A stretch of DNA of 64,000 nt from Alcanivorax sp. S71-1-4 (GTDB lineage: Bacteria > Pseudomonadota > Gammaproteobacteria > Pseudomonadales > Alcanivoracaceae). Numbering within the stretch: the first letter of the stretch is position 1; each line of letters begins with the position of its first letter. Both the position numbers and the translations under genes were made by a program. Positions 1-7,666 of the stretch are shown one piece after another. The stretch covers positions 1 through 64,000 of the forward strand of contig NZ_AQOR01000008.1 in the NCBI RefSeq assembly GCF_009846755.1, in the 5' to 3' direction. Below the pieces are notes generated by a model. It did not search any database. It was given only the letters and a program-made list of their open reading frames with translations, and was not told the DNA's origin.

Positions 1-17
1 GCTTTTTCAACACCCTG

Positions 18-1103
18 CTAGGGGTGGCGCAGGGCGGGTGGCAGCGGCCACTTGCCGATCCGGTCACCGCTGAGCGAGCCCAGATAGAGGTGCCCGTCGT
101 GTTCCACCGCCGAGGTCAGCTCGTGCAGCAACTCGCCACCGGGGTCCTGCGGTGCCGCGACGATCTGCCCGGCGTTGTCCAGCAGCAGCACCATGCCGTA
201 GTGCTCCGGGCTGGGCTGCAGGCGCTGCGGCAGGCGTGCCAGCAGGTTGCGCAGCGGCACCGAGTGACTGATCTGGTCGAAGTCCGGGTTGCGGCGGCTG
301 GGAATGGCCACCCAGTAACCGTCGCCGGCCGGGCGGCGCGACAGGTTGTCGGGGAAGCCGGGCAGGTTGTCTGCGAACAGGTCATCCTGGCCGGCGTTGC
401 CGCCGCTCAGCCAGAAACGGCGGATGCGGTAGCGGAAGGTCTCGTTCACCAGCACGAAATCCTCGTCCGGCGACAGGGTCACGCCATTGGCAAAGTACAG
501 GTCGTCCAGCAGCACACGCAGTGTGCCGGTCTCGGGCTGATAGGCCAGCAGCCGGCCGTGCGGGCGGCCTTCGATCAGGTCAAGACGGTAGTGGGAAAGG
601 GGGAAGCGGGAGGAAGCATCGGTGAAATAGAGGGTGCCGTCTTTGCCGACGGCGACGTCATCGCAGAGGGTCAGTGGCTCGCCGTCGATCTCGTCCACCA
701 GCACCTCTATGCGACCGTCGGCGTCGATGCGCAGCAGGCCGCGGGCGGCATCTGCGACGATCAGGCGCCCGATATTGTCCAGTGCCATGCCCAGTGGGCG
801 GCCACCGGTGTTGACCACCAGGTGAATGCCGCCCTGATCATCGATGCGCACGATGCGGCCATCGGCGGTGCCGCTGAACAGATTGCCGGCGTCGTCCAGT
901 AACACGGCTTCCGGACCGTTGAGCATGCCCTGACCCAGCAGCGCGGCCCGGCGCAGATCGGTGTTTTCCATCAGCGCGCCAGTGGCGGGCGGCGGCGCTG
1001 GCACGTCCCAGCCCACCGCATCCACCGGGCCGGGCCGGGTCAGCCAGATCAGGGTCATGACCAGGATGATCAGCAGGACAACCAGCGTTTTGATCAGGCG
1101 CAC
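18..1103 (-). CDS. SMP-30/strictosidine-synthase-like beta-propeller protein, membrane anchored
   Basis: The protein of about 361 residues begins with a hydrophobic segment (about residues 3-21, LVVLLIILVMTLIW), predicting an N-terminal anchor with the propeller on the periplasmic side. The rest carries repeated propeller blades, including NGPEAVLLDDAGNLF, RPLGMALDNIGRLIVADA and NGVTLSPDEDFVLVNETF, as in the strictosidine synthase/APMAP/SMP-30 gluconolactonase superfamily. These are metal-dependent lactonases or esterases of diverse substrates, so the substrate cannot be named. I chose the GTG at 1103 because GGAG lies just upstream and the anchor follows at once; an upstream ATG at 1196 gives 392 residues but has no better signal. 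It is divergent from rnd. Confidence 0.75.
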   Translation of the reverse strand: MRLIKTLVVLLIILVMTLIWLTRPGPVDAVGWDVPAPPPATGALMENTDLRRAALLGQGMLNGPEAVLLDDAGNLFSGTADGRIVRIDDQGGIHLVVNTGGRPLGMALDNIGRLIVADAARGLLRIDADGRIEVLVDEIDGEPLTLCDDVAVGKDGTLYFTDASSRFPLSHYRLDLIEGRPHGRLLAYQPETGTLRVLLDDLYFANGVTLSPDEDFVLVNETFRYRIRRFWLSGGNAGQDDLFADNLPGFPDNLSRRPAGDGYWVAIPSRRNPDFDQISHSVPLRNLLARLPQRLQPSPEHYGMVLLLDNAGQIVAAPQDPGGELLHELTSAVEHDGHLYLGSLSGDRIGKWPLPPALRHP

Positions 1104-1235
1104 GGCAATCTCCAGGGCAACGGCGGCAAAGACCGTGCAGTATAGCAGGCTGCCAGGAAACGGCCTGCGCTGACGGCCGGACCAGCCCGTCCGCAAAGTC
1201 AGACGCGATAAGCGGTTGATTTGCTGTGCTCGTCC

Positions 1236-1259
1236 CTGCGGCGCTGTAGCGCCGTGCAG
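1236..1259. other. GC-rich hairpin upstream of rnd
   Basis: CGGCGC and GCGCCG pair around a TGTA loop, extended by CTGC/GCAG. It lies between divergent genes and has no T-run, so its role is unknown. Confidence 0.3.
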
Positions 1260-1335
1260 GCTTTCGAAAACTTCGCCGGGGCTTTTTCAGTCAACTTCAG
1301 CCAATGGCCCGACAGCACCGTCATGGCCATGGGGT

Positions 1336-1364
1336 TCGCCGCTGTGGCATTGGCGGCCTATAAT
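1336..1364 (+). promoter_or_regulatory. Putative rnd promoter
   Basis: A perfect TATAAT sits at 1359-1364, 35 bases before the rnd ATG. The -35 region is poor (TTCGCC at 1335-1340, 18-base spacing), so the call rests on the -10 box and its position. Confidence 0.4.
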
Positions 1365-1399
1365 GCCGGTTCGCTATCAGTGGGCTGCACGGGATATAC

Positions 1400-2485
1400 A
1401 TGACTTATCGCTGGATTGACCGGGTCGACGACCTGCAGGACGCCATGGCCGGCCTGTCGGCACAGCAGCCGCTGTATCTGGATACCGAATTCATGCGCGA
1501 GCGCACGTTCTGGCCGCAGCTTGCGCTGGTGCAGGTGAACACCGGGGACGCCATCTGGCTGATCGACGCGCCGGCACTGGCGGACCCGACCACGTTGGCC
1601 CCCCTGTGCGCCGGGCACCCGCTGGTGATGCACGCCTGCTCGGAAGATATCGAAGCGCTGAACGTCTTTACCGGCGCGGCACCCGTGGCGATCGAGGACA
1701 CCCAGATTGCTGCGGCACTGTGTGGCCATGACCTGCAATGCAGTTACCAGCGGCTGGTGCGTGAACTGACCGGCACCGAACTGCCCAAAGACGCCACCCG
1801 CACCGACTGGCTGAAACGCCCCCTTTCCCCGCAACAGCTTGCTTATGCCCGCGATGACGTGGTGTGGCTGCCGGAGTTGGCCGAACGTCTGCGCGAACAG
1901 CTCGCGGGCCTTGGCAGGCTGGCGTGGTGGCAGGAAGAATGCCAGCGCTTGCTGGACAGCGTGCAGGCTCAGGTGCCGGCGGAAGAGGCCTGGCGGCAGG
2001 TGAAGGGCGCCGGGCATCTGCAGGGCGTGGCGTTGGCCCGGCTGCAGCAACTGGCCGCCTGGCGTGACCGCATGGCCCGCGAGCGTGATCTGCCGCGGGG
2101 CTTTATCATTCGCGATCCGGCCCTGCTGGCGCTGGCACAACAGCCACCGCGTCAGGCTGATGGCCTGCATGACCAGGGCGTGCATCCGTCGGTGATCCGC
2201 CGTGACGGCGAAACGCTGCTGGCACTGCTGCGTGAGGCTGAACAGATGACACCGCCGGCGCCACTGCCGGAACCACCGGACGCCGCGCAGCGCGACCGGG
2301 TCAAGCAATTGCGCACACACGTCGGCAAGATTGCCGCGCAGCTCGGGGTGGAGCCGGAGGTGCTGGTGCGCCGCCGCTGGCTGGAAGCGCTGGTGCGCGA
2401 ACCTGAGCAGATACCGGCACCGATGCAGGGCTGGCGGCGCACGCTGGTGGCCGAGCCGCTGCAGGAGATATTGCTGAATGACTGA
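1400..2485 (+). CDS. rnd: Ribonuclease D
   Basis: This is a 3'-5' exoribonuclease that trims tRNA and other structured RNA precursors. The DEDD exonuclease domain spans about residues 1-170, with ExoI LYLDTEF (D28, E30), ExoII HACSEDIEAL and ExoIII YARDDVVWL. An HRDC-type helical domain follows (WRDRMARERDLPRGFIIRD and a repeat near residue 300). The length of 361 residues is normal for the family. The ATG at 1400 follows a good TATAAT box. The gene overlaps ycgL by 8 bases, so the two are probably co-translated, an arrangement common in gammaproteobacteria. Confidence 0.95.
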   Translation: MTYRWIDRVDDLQDAMAGLSAQQPLYLDTEFMRERTFWPQLALVQVNTGDAIWLIDAPALADPTTLAPLCAGHPLVMHACSEDIEALNVFTGAAPVAIEDTQIAAALCGHDLQCSYQRLVRELTGTELPKDATRTDWLKRPLSPQQLAYARDDVVWLPELAERLREQLAGLGRLAWWQEECQRLLDSVQAQVPAEEAWRQVKGAGHLQGVALARLQQLAAWRDRMARERDLPRGFIIRDPALLALAQQPPRQADGLHDQGVHPSVIRRDGETLLALLREAEQMTPPAPLPEPPDAAQRDRVKQLRTHVGKIAAQLGVEPEVLVRRRWLEALVREPEQIPAPMQGWRRTLVAEPLQEILLND

Positions 2486-2777
2486 TATGACCCGTCACCT
2501 GATCTGCTCGATCTATCGCAGCAGCCGCCAGGATGAAATGTACCTGTACGTCGACAAGCGCCGTGGTCTGGACGCGGTGCCGGAGGCCTTGATGAGCCGT
2601 TTCGGCGCGCCGAAACATGTCGCCGACATGCTGCTGCGCCCGGAAAAACCGCTGGCGCGCGTTGACGTGGACAAAGTGCGCGCCGCGCTCCGGGAACAGG
2701 GCTGGTTCCTGCAGATGCCGCCACCGCCGGAGCCGGACCTGTATCTGGCCAAGGGGCATCCGGGCCGTGGTGCGTGA
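2478..2777 (+). CDS. ycgL: YcgL domain protein
   Basis: This 99-residue protein has the YcgL-family pattern: an N-terminal CSIYRSSRQDEMYLYVD strand pair, then RRGLDAVPEALMSRFG, and a conserved end DLYLAKGHPG. The family is small, cytosolic and of unknown biochemical function. It starts inside the 3' end of rnd (8-base overlap), and its own stop overlaps the start of ycgN, making a compact rnd-ycgL-ycgN operon. Confidence 0.9.
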   Translation: MTDMTRHLICSIYRSSRQDEMYLYVDKRRGLDAVPEALMSRFGAPKHVADMLLRPEKPLARVDVDKVRAALREQGWFLQMPPPPEPDLYLAKGHPGRGA

Positions 2778-3207
2778 GCGCTTCTGGGAACATTTTCCGC
2801 TCCATGAGCTCAACAGTGCCGAATGGGAAGCGCTGTGCGACGGCTGTGGCCGCTGCTGCCTGGTGAAGCTCGAAGACGAAGACACCGGCGAACTGCACTA
2901 CACCCAACTGGCCTGCCGCATGCTGGATACCGACACCTGCCGTTGCCTGGATTACGCTGCGCGGCAAACGCATGTGCCGGACTGTGTGCAGGTGACGCCC
3001 GAAGTGGCAGCCTGGGACTGGCTGCCGCGCAGCTGCGCTTATCGCCGCCTGGCCCGTGGCGAAGGGCTGGCGGCGTGGCACCCCCTGGTCAGTGGTGACG
3101 CGGACTCGGTGGTGCGCGCAGGGATTTCCATGCGTGGCCGGGTATTCAGCGAAACGCTGGTGGATGAAGACGATTACGAAGACCATATCGTGCGCTGGGT
3201 CAACTGA
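2767..3207 (+). CDS. ycgN: YcgN family (UPF0260) cysteine-cluster protein
   Basis: About 146 residues. The diagnostic metal-chelating cysteine cluster is CDGCGRCC, followed by ACRMLDTDTCRCLDY and HVPDCVQ, as in the YkgJ/YcgN zinc- or iron-cluster family of unknown function. No ATG fits. Two tandem GTG codons (2767 and 2770) lie about 10 bases after AAGGGG, and I take the first. The start overlaps the ycgL stop by 11 bases, implying translational coupling. The C-terminus (VFSETLVDEDDYEDHIVRW) is typical. Confidence 0.85.
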   Translation: MVRERFWEHFPLHELNSAEWEALCDGCGRCCLVKLEDEDTGELHYTQLACRMLDTDTCRCLDYAARQTHVPDCVQVTPEVAAWDWLPRSCAYRRLARGEGLAAWHPLVSGDADSVVRAGISMRGRVFSETLVDEDDYEDHIVRWVN

Positions 3208-3268
3208 CCCAGGTGCACCAGAGCGCCGGCCCTGGCCGGCAGATCATCGGGTAAGTCAGGAGAAACGC

Positions 3269-3592
3269 GTGTCTGAGCATGGATATATGATGGCCTGGTC
3301 CACCTACCTTGGCGCCGCCGTGGTGACGCTGGCCGTTCTTTGGTGGTTGACCTGGCGTTGGTCGGCGGCGGTCAAACTGCCGCTGCGGGCGCTGGCCATC
3401 GCCTTCCTGCTCACACCCTGGCCGGTGGCGCGCGATACCGACGCGCTGGGCCCGGCCTGGGTGGTCACACTGTTCGATACGCTGGTACAGTCGGACGCGG
3501 ATCCATTGCGGGCCGGTGCACCCTTGCTGGCGGCGATCCTTCTGGCGCTGGCCGTGGCCGGCGTGATCCATTACCTGCGGCGTACGCGATGA
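3269..3592 (+). CDS. Small inner-membrane protein, unknown function
   Basis: This 107-residue protein starts at a GTG preceded by AGGAG (3258-3262). Hydrophobic segments occur near residues 10-27 (STYLGAAVVTLAVLWWLTW), 35-48 and 83-101 (LLAAILLALAVAGVIHYL), so it is predicted to be integral to the inner membrane. The end is basic (RRTR). I do not recognise a named family. Its stop overlaps the start of the HIT gene in an ATGA arrangement, so the two are likely co-expressed. Confidence 0.65.
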   Translation: MSEHGYMMAWSTYLGAAVVTLAVLWWLTWRWSAAVKLPLRALAIAFLLTPWPVARDTDALGPAWVVTLFDTLVQSDADPLRAGAPLLAAILLALAVAGVIHYLRRTR

Positions 3593-4053
3593 GCGATTGC
3601 ATTTTCTGTCAGATAGCCACCGGGGCGGCACCGGCCAGCATCATTCACGAGGATGATCAGGCGCTGGTACTGCTGGACCTGTTCCCGGTGCGCGAAGGCC
3701 ACGTGCTGATCATCCCGCGTCAGCATGGGCAGTACGTCGAGGAATTCGATGATGCGTCGCTGGCGCACCTGATGAGCCTGGCACGCCGCACCATCATTGC
3801 GCAGAAAGCAGTGGCGACCAAAAACCCCGGCATGGTCATCCGTGGCCACAATCTGATCATCAACGACGGCAAGGCCGCCAATCAGCATGTCCCGCACCTG
3901 CACCTGCATGTGGTGCCACGGCAGGGCGGTGACAGCCTGGCGATGGCGCTGACCTGGGCCACGCGCATGATGAATGTGTTCGGTGTGGCGGCGCGACGCG
4001 AGCGGCTGGACCGGCTTGCCGGGTTGCTGCGCGAGCATTTTCCGGCGGAATGA
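3589..4053 (+). CDS. HIT family nucleotide hydrolase
   Basis: At 154 residues it has the HIT fold. The N-terminal CIFCQIATG motif suits a zinc/HIT start, and the histidine triad is HVPHLHLHVVP. Members hydrolyse dinucleoside polyphosphates or nucleotide phosphoramidates in the cytosol; the exact substrate is not predictable. It is coupled by a 4-base overlap to the small membrane protein upstream. The C-terminal part (RMMNVFGVAARRERLDRLAGLL) is longer than in a minimal Hint protein. Confidence 0.85.
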   Translation: MSDCIFCQIATGAAPASIIHEDDQALVLLDLFPVREGHVLIIPRQHGQYVEEFDDASLAHLMSLARRTIIAQKAVATKNPGMVIRGHNLIINDGKAANQHVPHLHLHVVPRQGGDSLAMALTWATRMMNVFGVAARRERLDRLAGLLREHFPAE

Positions 4054-4103
4054 GTGCCGGGGCTGGCGGCACGAACGTCAGCGAATCCTGCCACGCCATC
4101 CTG

Positions 4104-4850
4104 TCAGCCCGGTTTGCGCGCCACCCGTAAATGCAACGGCCAGCGGACCTCCCGTGTGCCGTCTCCCCAGGCCTGCGCCAGTCGTGGCGCAAATGCGTCC
4201 AGCACGTCTTCTCCCGCCGCCCGCGCGGCGATCACCGCAGACCAGGTGTCGAGATATCCCAGCATGTCACGCCAGTGCCAGTCGTAGCGCAGCGTCAGCG
4301 CCGGCGCATCCAACAGCGGCCACGGCAGGGGCAGATCGCGGTAGCCATTGACGACATGGGCGCGGTTCGGTGCCCACCAGTCGTGCAGCGTGTGGTCGTG
4401 GAAGGTCCGCACCAGCGGCCCGCATTCGCCGTCGATCTCGCACAGCCCGTACGTCCAGACGGCTAGCAGGCCAGCGGGGACGAGCAGCCGGGTGGCCTCG
4501 CGATGAAAGGCAGGCAGATCGAACCAGTGCAGGGCCTGGGCTACGGTGATCAGTGACAGGCTGGCCGCTGCAAACGGCAGTGCTGCACTGCTGGCCACCA
4601 CGCGCCGGCAATTGGCGAGGGCCTCCAGGGCGGCCAGTTGCGCCGGCACCAGATCGCAGGCGATGACCTGCTCGAAGCGTGCCGCCAGCGGTCGGCTGGC
4701 CTGACCCGTGCCACAGCCACAGTCCAGCGCACGATGATGGTCGGGCGCCTGTGCGGCGAGCCAGTCGAACAGGGTGTCGGGATAGCGGGGGCGGAACTGC
4801 CGGTAGCTGCCGGAGTTCCAGTTGTCCGGGGTGGAGCGGGGCAATGTCAT
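4104..4850 (-). CDS. Class I SAM-dependent methyltransferase
   Basis: This 248-residue protein has a Rossmann methyltransferase core: motif I ALDCGCGTGQASRPLA, an acidic end of strand 2 (VIACDLVPAQL), a SAALPFAAASLSLITVAQALHWFD motif IV region and a LLVPAGLLAVWTYG strand. It resembles the small-molecule methyltransferases related to trans-aconitate methyltransferase and yeast Tmt1. I chose ATG 4850 because GGAG sits 7 bases upstream; a longer frame to 4913 lacks such a site. The 5' end lies against a strong hairpin shared with the upstream TRAP gene. Confidence 0.75.
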   Translation of the reverse strand: MTLPRSTPDNWNSGSYRQFRPRYPDTLFDWLAAQAPDHHRALDCGCGTGQASRPLAARFEQVIACDLVPAQLAALEALANCRRVVASSAALPFAAASLSLITVAQALHWFDLPAFHREATRLLVPAGLLAVWTYGLCEIDGECGPLVRTFHDHTLHDWWAPNRAHVVNGYRDLPLPWPLLDAPALTLRYDWHWRDMLGYLDTWSAVIAARAAGEDVLDAFAPRLAQAWGDGTREVRWPLHLRVARKPG

Positions 4851-4858
4851 GGTGCACT

Positions 4859-4888
4859 CCGGGGCGGCACGCATTGTGTCCGCCCCGG
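4859..4888 (-). terminator. Strong hairpin between TRAP permease 1 and the methyltransferase gene
   Basis: CCGGGGCGG pairs perfectly with CCGCCCCGG (9 bp, 12-base loop). It lies 22 bases past the TRAP stop and partly overlaps the methyltransferase ribosome binding site. There is no T-run, so it may act as an RNA-stability or attenuation element rather than a classical terminator. Confidence 0.4.
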
Positions 4889-4909
4889 ATGCAACCATGT
4901 CAGGCGACG

Positions 4910-7066
4910 TCAATCAAGCGGGATGATCTGCGCGCTGACGTCGATCTTCTGGAACAGCCAGTCGTGCAGCCCATCGAACAGCAGCGGCATGAAGGCGATC
5001 AGGATCAGTGCGGTAAACATCACCGCCATCGGCAGCAGGTATTTTTCATACCGCACCCAGAAACTGCCATGGCTGAGTTTGGCGTTCTCCACTTCGTCGT
5101 CGCCAACCACCTGTCGCGTCAATAGATGGTTCAACGCCACGGGGGGCGTCAGGTACCCCAGCTCGAAGGCCACCAGCGTGACGATCCAGAAATGCAGCGG
5201 CGCGATGCCGTTGGCAAAGGCGATCTGTGCCAGCGTCGCGTTGACCAGGATGACCGCGCCAAGCGGGTCCATGATCATGCCGATGAACACCAGCGTGGCC
5301 ACCAGCATGGCCATGGCAATCCAGATCGACGGGAAGGCGTCCGGCACGTTTTCCATCATGCCGCTGCGCTCGATGATGCCGCCGACGCAGGCGGACATCG
5401 CCATCAGGATCAGCAGCGCACCGATATGCCCGGTGGTCTCGTTGGTGGCACGACGTACCGCCTGCTCCAGGTTGCGGGGCCGGTCGATGCCTTCGGCGCG
5501 GTCTTCCTCGGCGTGCGCCTCGCGGCGGGCACGGGGCGTGAGCACGTATTCGTAGATCAGGATCGCCAGCAGCACCACCGGCAGGATGATCGGTGCGGAG
5601 AACTCATCCAGGCGACGGTCCAGCACGAAGCGGAAGAACAGCACCACCGCCATCAGCACGATCACATACGGAATGATCGGCTTCAGCAGCTTGAGGCTGG
5701 CCGGCAGCGCCTGCCCGAACGGCGCGATGCGGGCCGGTTCCTTGCGGGCGAACTGCGAATAGATGAAGAACAGGAACAGGGTGAAGAAGAACACCTTGAT
5801 GCCGGAGTTGAACAGCTCGGTGGTGGTCACCGCGTTGTTCAGTGCAGCGATGATCACCACAACCAGACAGGGCCGCAGCACCACACCCATGGAGCCGGAC
5901 ATCGCGGTGGTGGCCAGCGCCATCTGTGGCCGGGCGCCGGCACGCATCAGTTCGGCGTAGATCACGGCACCGGCAGCGATCACGAAAATCCCCGACGCGC
6001 CGGTGTAGGCCGTGGGCAGTGCGGTCACCGCCAGTACCACAAAGCACAGCAGTTCCGGCGACATGTGCCAGGGACGGAACACATTGAACACCAGCTGCGC
6101 CAGGCGGGTCTGCTTGAGCATCATCCCGATCCAGATATACAGGGCCAGGTTCAGGAACAGCGTGGAGAGCTCCATGATCATGCCCAGGTACACGCTGATG
6201 CCGTGGTAGTACTCATCCATGATGAAACGCAGGCCGGCATTCAGGGCCATGAAGCTGTACAGCGGGATGGTCAGCAGCGCCTTGCCCCAGCCACCGCCGG
6301 ATTCCATGTCTTTCGGCGGGCGTACCAGCTGGTAGATGTTGATGGCGGCAAGCAGGGTGAAGCCGGCAATCCAGAACTGGTGCAGGTAGAAATGGCCGAC
6401 CTGGATGCCGTCGGCCATGCTCATGATTTCACGCTCGCGGTAAACGATGGCGGACACGGCGAGAATGGAGTTCGCGCCAAGTTGCGCGAGCGTGGACACA
6501 TAGTGATCGCGAACAGTGCGCATCGGGCGCAGCGCGATGTGGTGGCGCATCACGGTCGTCGTGGCGGCGCAGATCAGCAACAGCAGGCACAGCAGCAGGC
6601 GCTTGTAGGCGCCCAGTTCGGTCACCGCCATGGCCACGGTGGTTTCCACTGCACGGAAGGCTTCCACGGACGGCGTGATGCGTGAGGCGACGTGCTCGTA
6701 GCGGTCCCATCGCTCCTGGCACACTTCCTGAGAGCGGATCACCGAGCGACGCACGGCATCTGCGTCGATATCGGTGCCCAGCAACCCGGCCAGCGGGTCG
6801 TTCGCGGCGGTGGCTTCGCGCTCGGCGATGGCCCGGGCCACGTCGGCATCGATATCCCGGTCCCGTTGGCAGGTGGGCTCACTGGGATTGCTGCGCAGCA
6901 GGAAGTATTCCTGCCAGGTGTTCTCACCGATTTTCAGTAACTGGGAGTGAATGATTTCGCCGGAGGCCAGAAAGATGGTGATAAGCAGGATCACCAGTGT
7001 GGGTAATGACGAAATCCATTCGCCAATCGAACGATTGGCAAGCGTGAAACGCGAGGTTGCTTCCAT
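4910..7066 (-). CDS. TRAP transporter fused permease (DctQ-like region plus DctM), copy 1
   Basis: This 718-residue polytopic inner-membrane protein belongs to the TRAP dicarboxylate-type secondary uptake family. The C-terminal two-thirds has DctM-type helices with GASGIFVIAAGAVIYAELMRAGARPQMALATTAMSGSMG, a motif run typical of large TRAP permeases, and FELGYLTPPVALNHLL. The first about 300 residues carry one helix (21-37), a soluble segment (about 40-150) with two cysteines (C66, C116), then further helices that probably replace the separate small permease DctQ. The substrate is unknown. It is a tandem paralogue of the gene at 7667-9823, differing at scattered positions only. The leader CCGGGTGACAAATGGA is also shared between the copies. 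Confidence 0.85.
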   Translation of the reverse strand: MEATSRFTLANRSIGEWISSLPTLVILLITIFLASGEIIHSQLLKIGENTWQEYFLLRSNPSEPTCQRDRDIDADVARAIAEREATAANDPLAGLLGTDIDADAVRRSVIRSQEVCQERWDRYEHVASRITPSVEAFRAVETTVAMAVTELGAYKRLLLCLLLLICAATTTVMRHHIALRPMRTVRDHYVSTLAQLGANSILAVSAIVYREREIMSMADGIQVGHFYLHQFWIAGFTLLAAINIYQLVRPPKDMESGGGWGKALLTIPLYSFMALNAGLRFIMDEYYHGISVYLGMIMELSTLFLNLALYIWIGMMLKQTRLAQLVFNVFRPWHMSPELLCFVVLAVTALPTAYTGASGIFVIAAGAVIYAELMRAGARPQMALATTAMSGSMGVVLRPCLVVVIIAALNNAVTTTELFNSGIKVFFFTLFLFFIYSQFARKEPARIAPFGQALPASLKLLKPIIPYVIVLMAVVLFFRFVLDRRLDEFSAPIILPVVLLAILIYEYVLTPRARREAHAEEDRAEGIDRPRNLEQAVRRATNETTGHIGALLILMAMSACVGGIIERSGMMENVPDAFPSIWIAMAMLVATLVFIGMIMDPLGAVILVNATLAQIAFANGIAPLHFWIVTLVAFELGYLTPPVALNHLLTRQVVGDDEVENAKLSHGSFWVRYEKYLLPMAVMFTALILIAFMPLLFDGLHDWLFQKIDVSAQIIPLD

Positions 7067-7303
7067 TTGTCACCCGGTTTGTTGTTATCGAACATGTTCC
7101 GGGGTCAAGGAAGGCCCGGAACCAGGCTCCCTCGCGGTCTTGCGCCGCAATGGGAAACAGGCAGTCTAGGCGAGCTACGCAAAGGTGCCTACCAGAAGAG
7201 GGAAAGAAAAGCAGCTTTTCCTGATTTTTAGGTCAGGGAGGGGAAGGGTTATTTGGCGTTTTCGCAGGACGGGGCAAGCCCGGGCCGCCCCGCAATGCCA
7301 CCT

Positions 7304-7474
7304 TCAGCCGTAGATCATGCGGTCGACGATAAACGCTGACACCGCCACGAAAGCGACCAGCGCCGCCAGCGCCAGCATCAATCGCCACAGGGGCTTGAAG
7401 CTTGCCGGCAGGGGTTCGGTCGGGCGTTGTGAGCGCGGGGTGCGGGTGGGGCGGGTATCCGGTGTCTGGGTCAT
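7304..7474 (-). CDS. Small single-pass membrane protein, hypothetical
   Basis: A 56-residue frame starts MTQTPDTRPTRTPRSQRP and ends in one hydrophobic helix (about residues 32-51, LMLALAALVAFVAVSAFIVD). It lies between the two permease copies, in the same direction. The Shine-Dalgarno signal is weak (CGGATG). Basic N-terminus and a C-terminal tail anchor are plausible for a real small protein, but it could also be chance coding in GC-rich DNA. Confidence 0.4.
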   Translation of the reverse strand: MTQTPDTRPTRTPRSQRPTEPLPASFKPLWRLMLALAALVAFVAVSAFIVDRMIYG

Positions 7475-7535
7475 GGGGGCATCCGAGTACGCTGGTCTGG
7501 AACGGGCACCTGCCGGTGGGCAGTGGCCACACAAA

Positions 7536-7561
7536 CGAACGGGCCGTTTCCGGCCCGTTCG
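7536..7561 (-). terminator. Perfect 10-bp hairpin, putative terminator
   Basis: CGAACGGGCC and GGCCCGTTCG flank a 6-base loop. On the reverse strand it is followed by TTTGTGT. It lies about 100 bases past the second TRAP permease stop. Confidence 0.5.
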
Positions 7562-7629
7562 CGTTCCATTATGACAGCTGGTGCCGCCAAAGGTTAACAG
7601 GCTATTGAGAAACAGCCTGTGCCGATGGC

Positions 7630-7659
7630 CTGGAAAAGCCTCCGCTGAGGCTTTTCCAG
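7630..7659 (-). terminator. 13-bp perfect hairpin just after TRAP permease 2
   Basis: CTGGAAAAGCCTC pairs with GAGGCTTTTCCAG around a 4-base loop, beginning 7 bases after the stop at 7667. The AT-rich stem base supplies Ts on either strand. It probably ends the permease transcript. Confidence 0.65.
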
Positions 7660-7666
7660 TGCGTGA

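Noticed and set aside
5126-6685. A forward open frame of about 519 codons opposite TRAP permease 1
   Set aside because: Rich in His, Gln and Asp from antisense reading of hydrophobic codons; the reverse frame is a clear permease, and the same artefact appears opposite copy 2.
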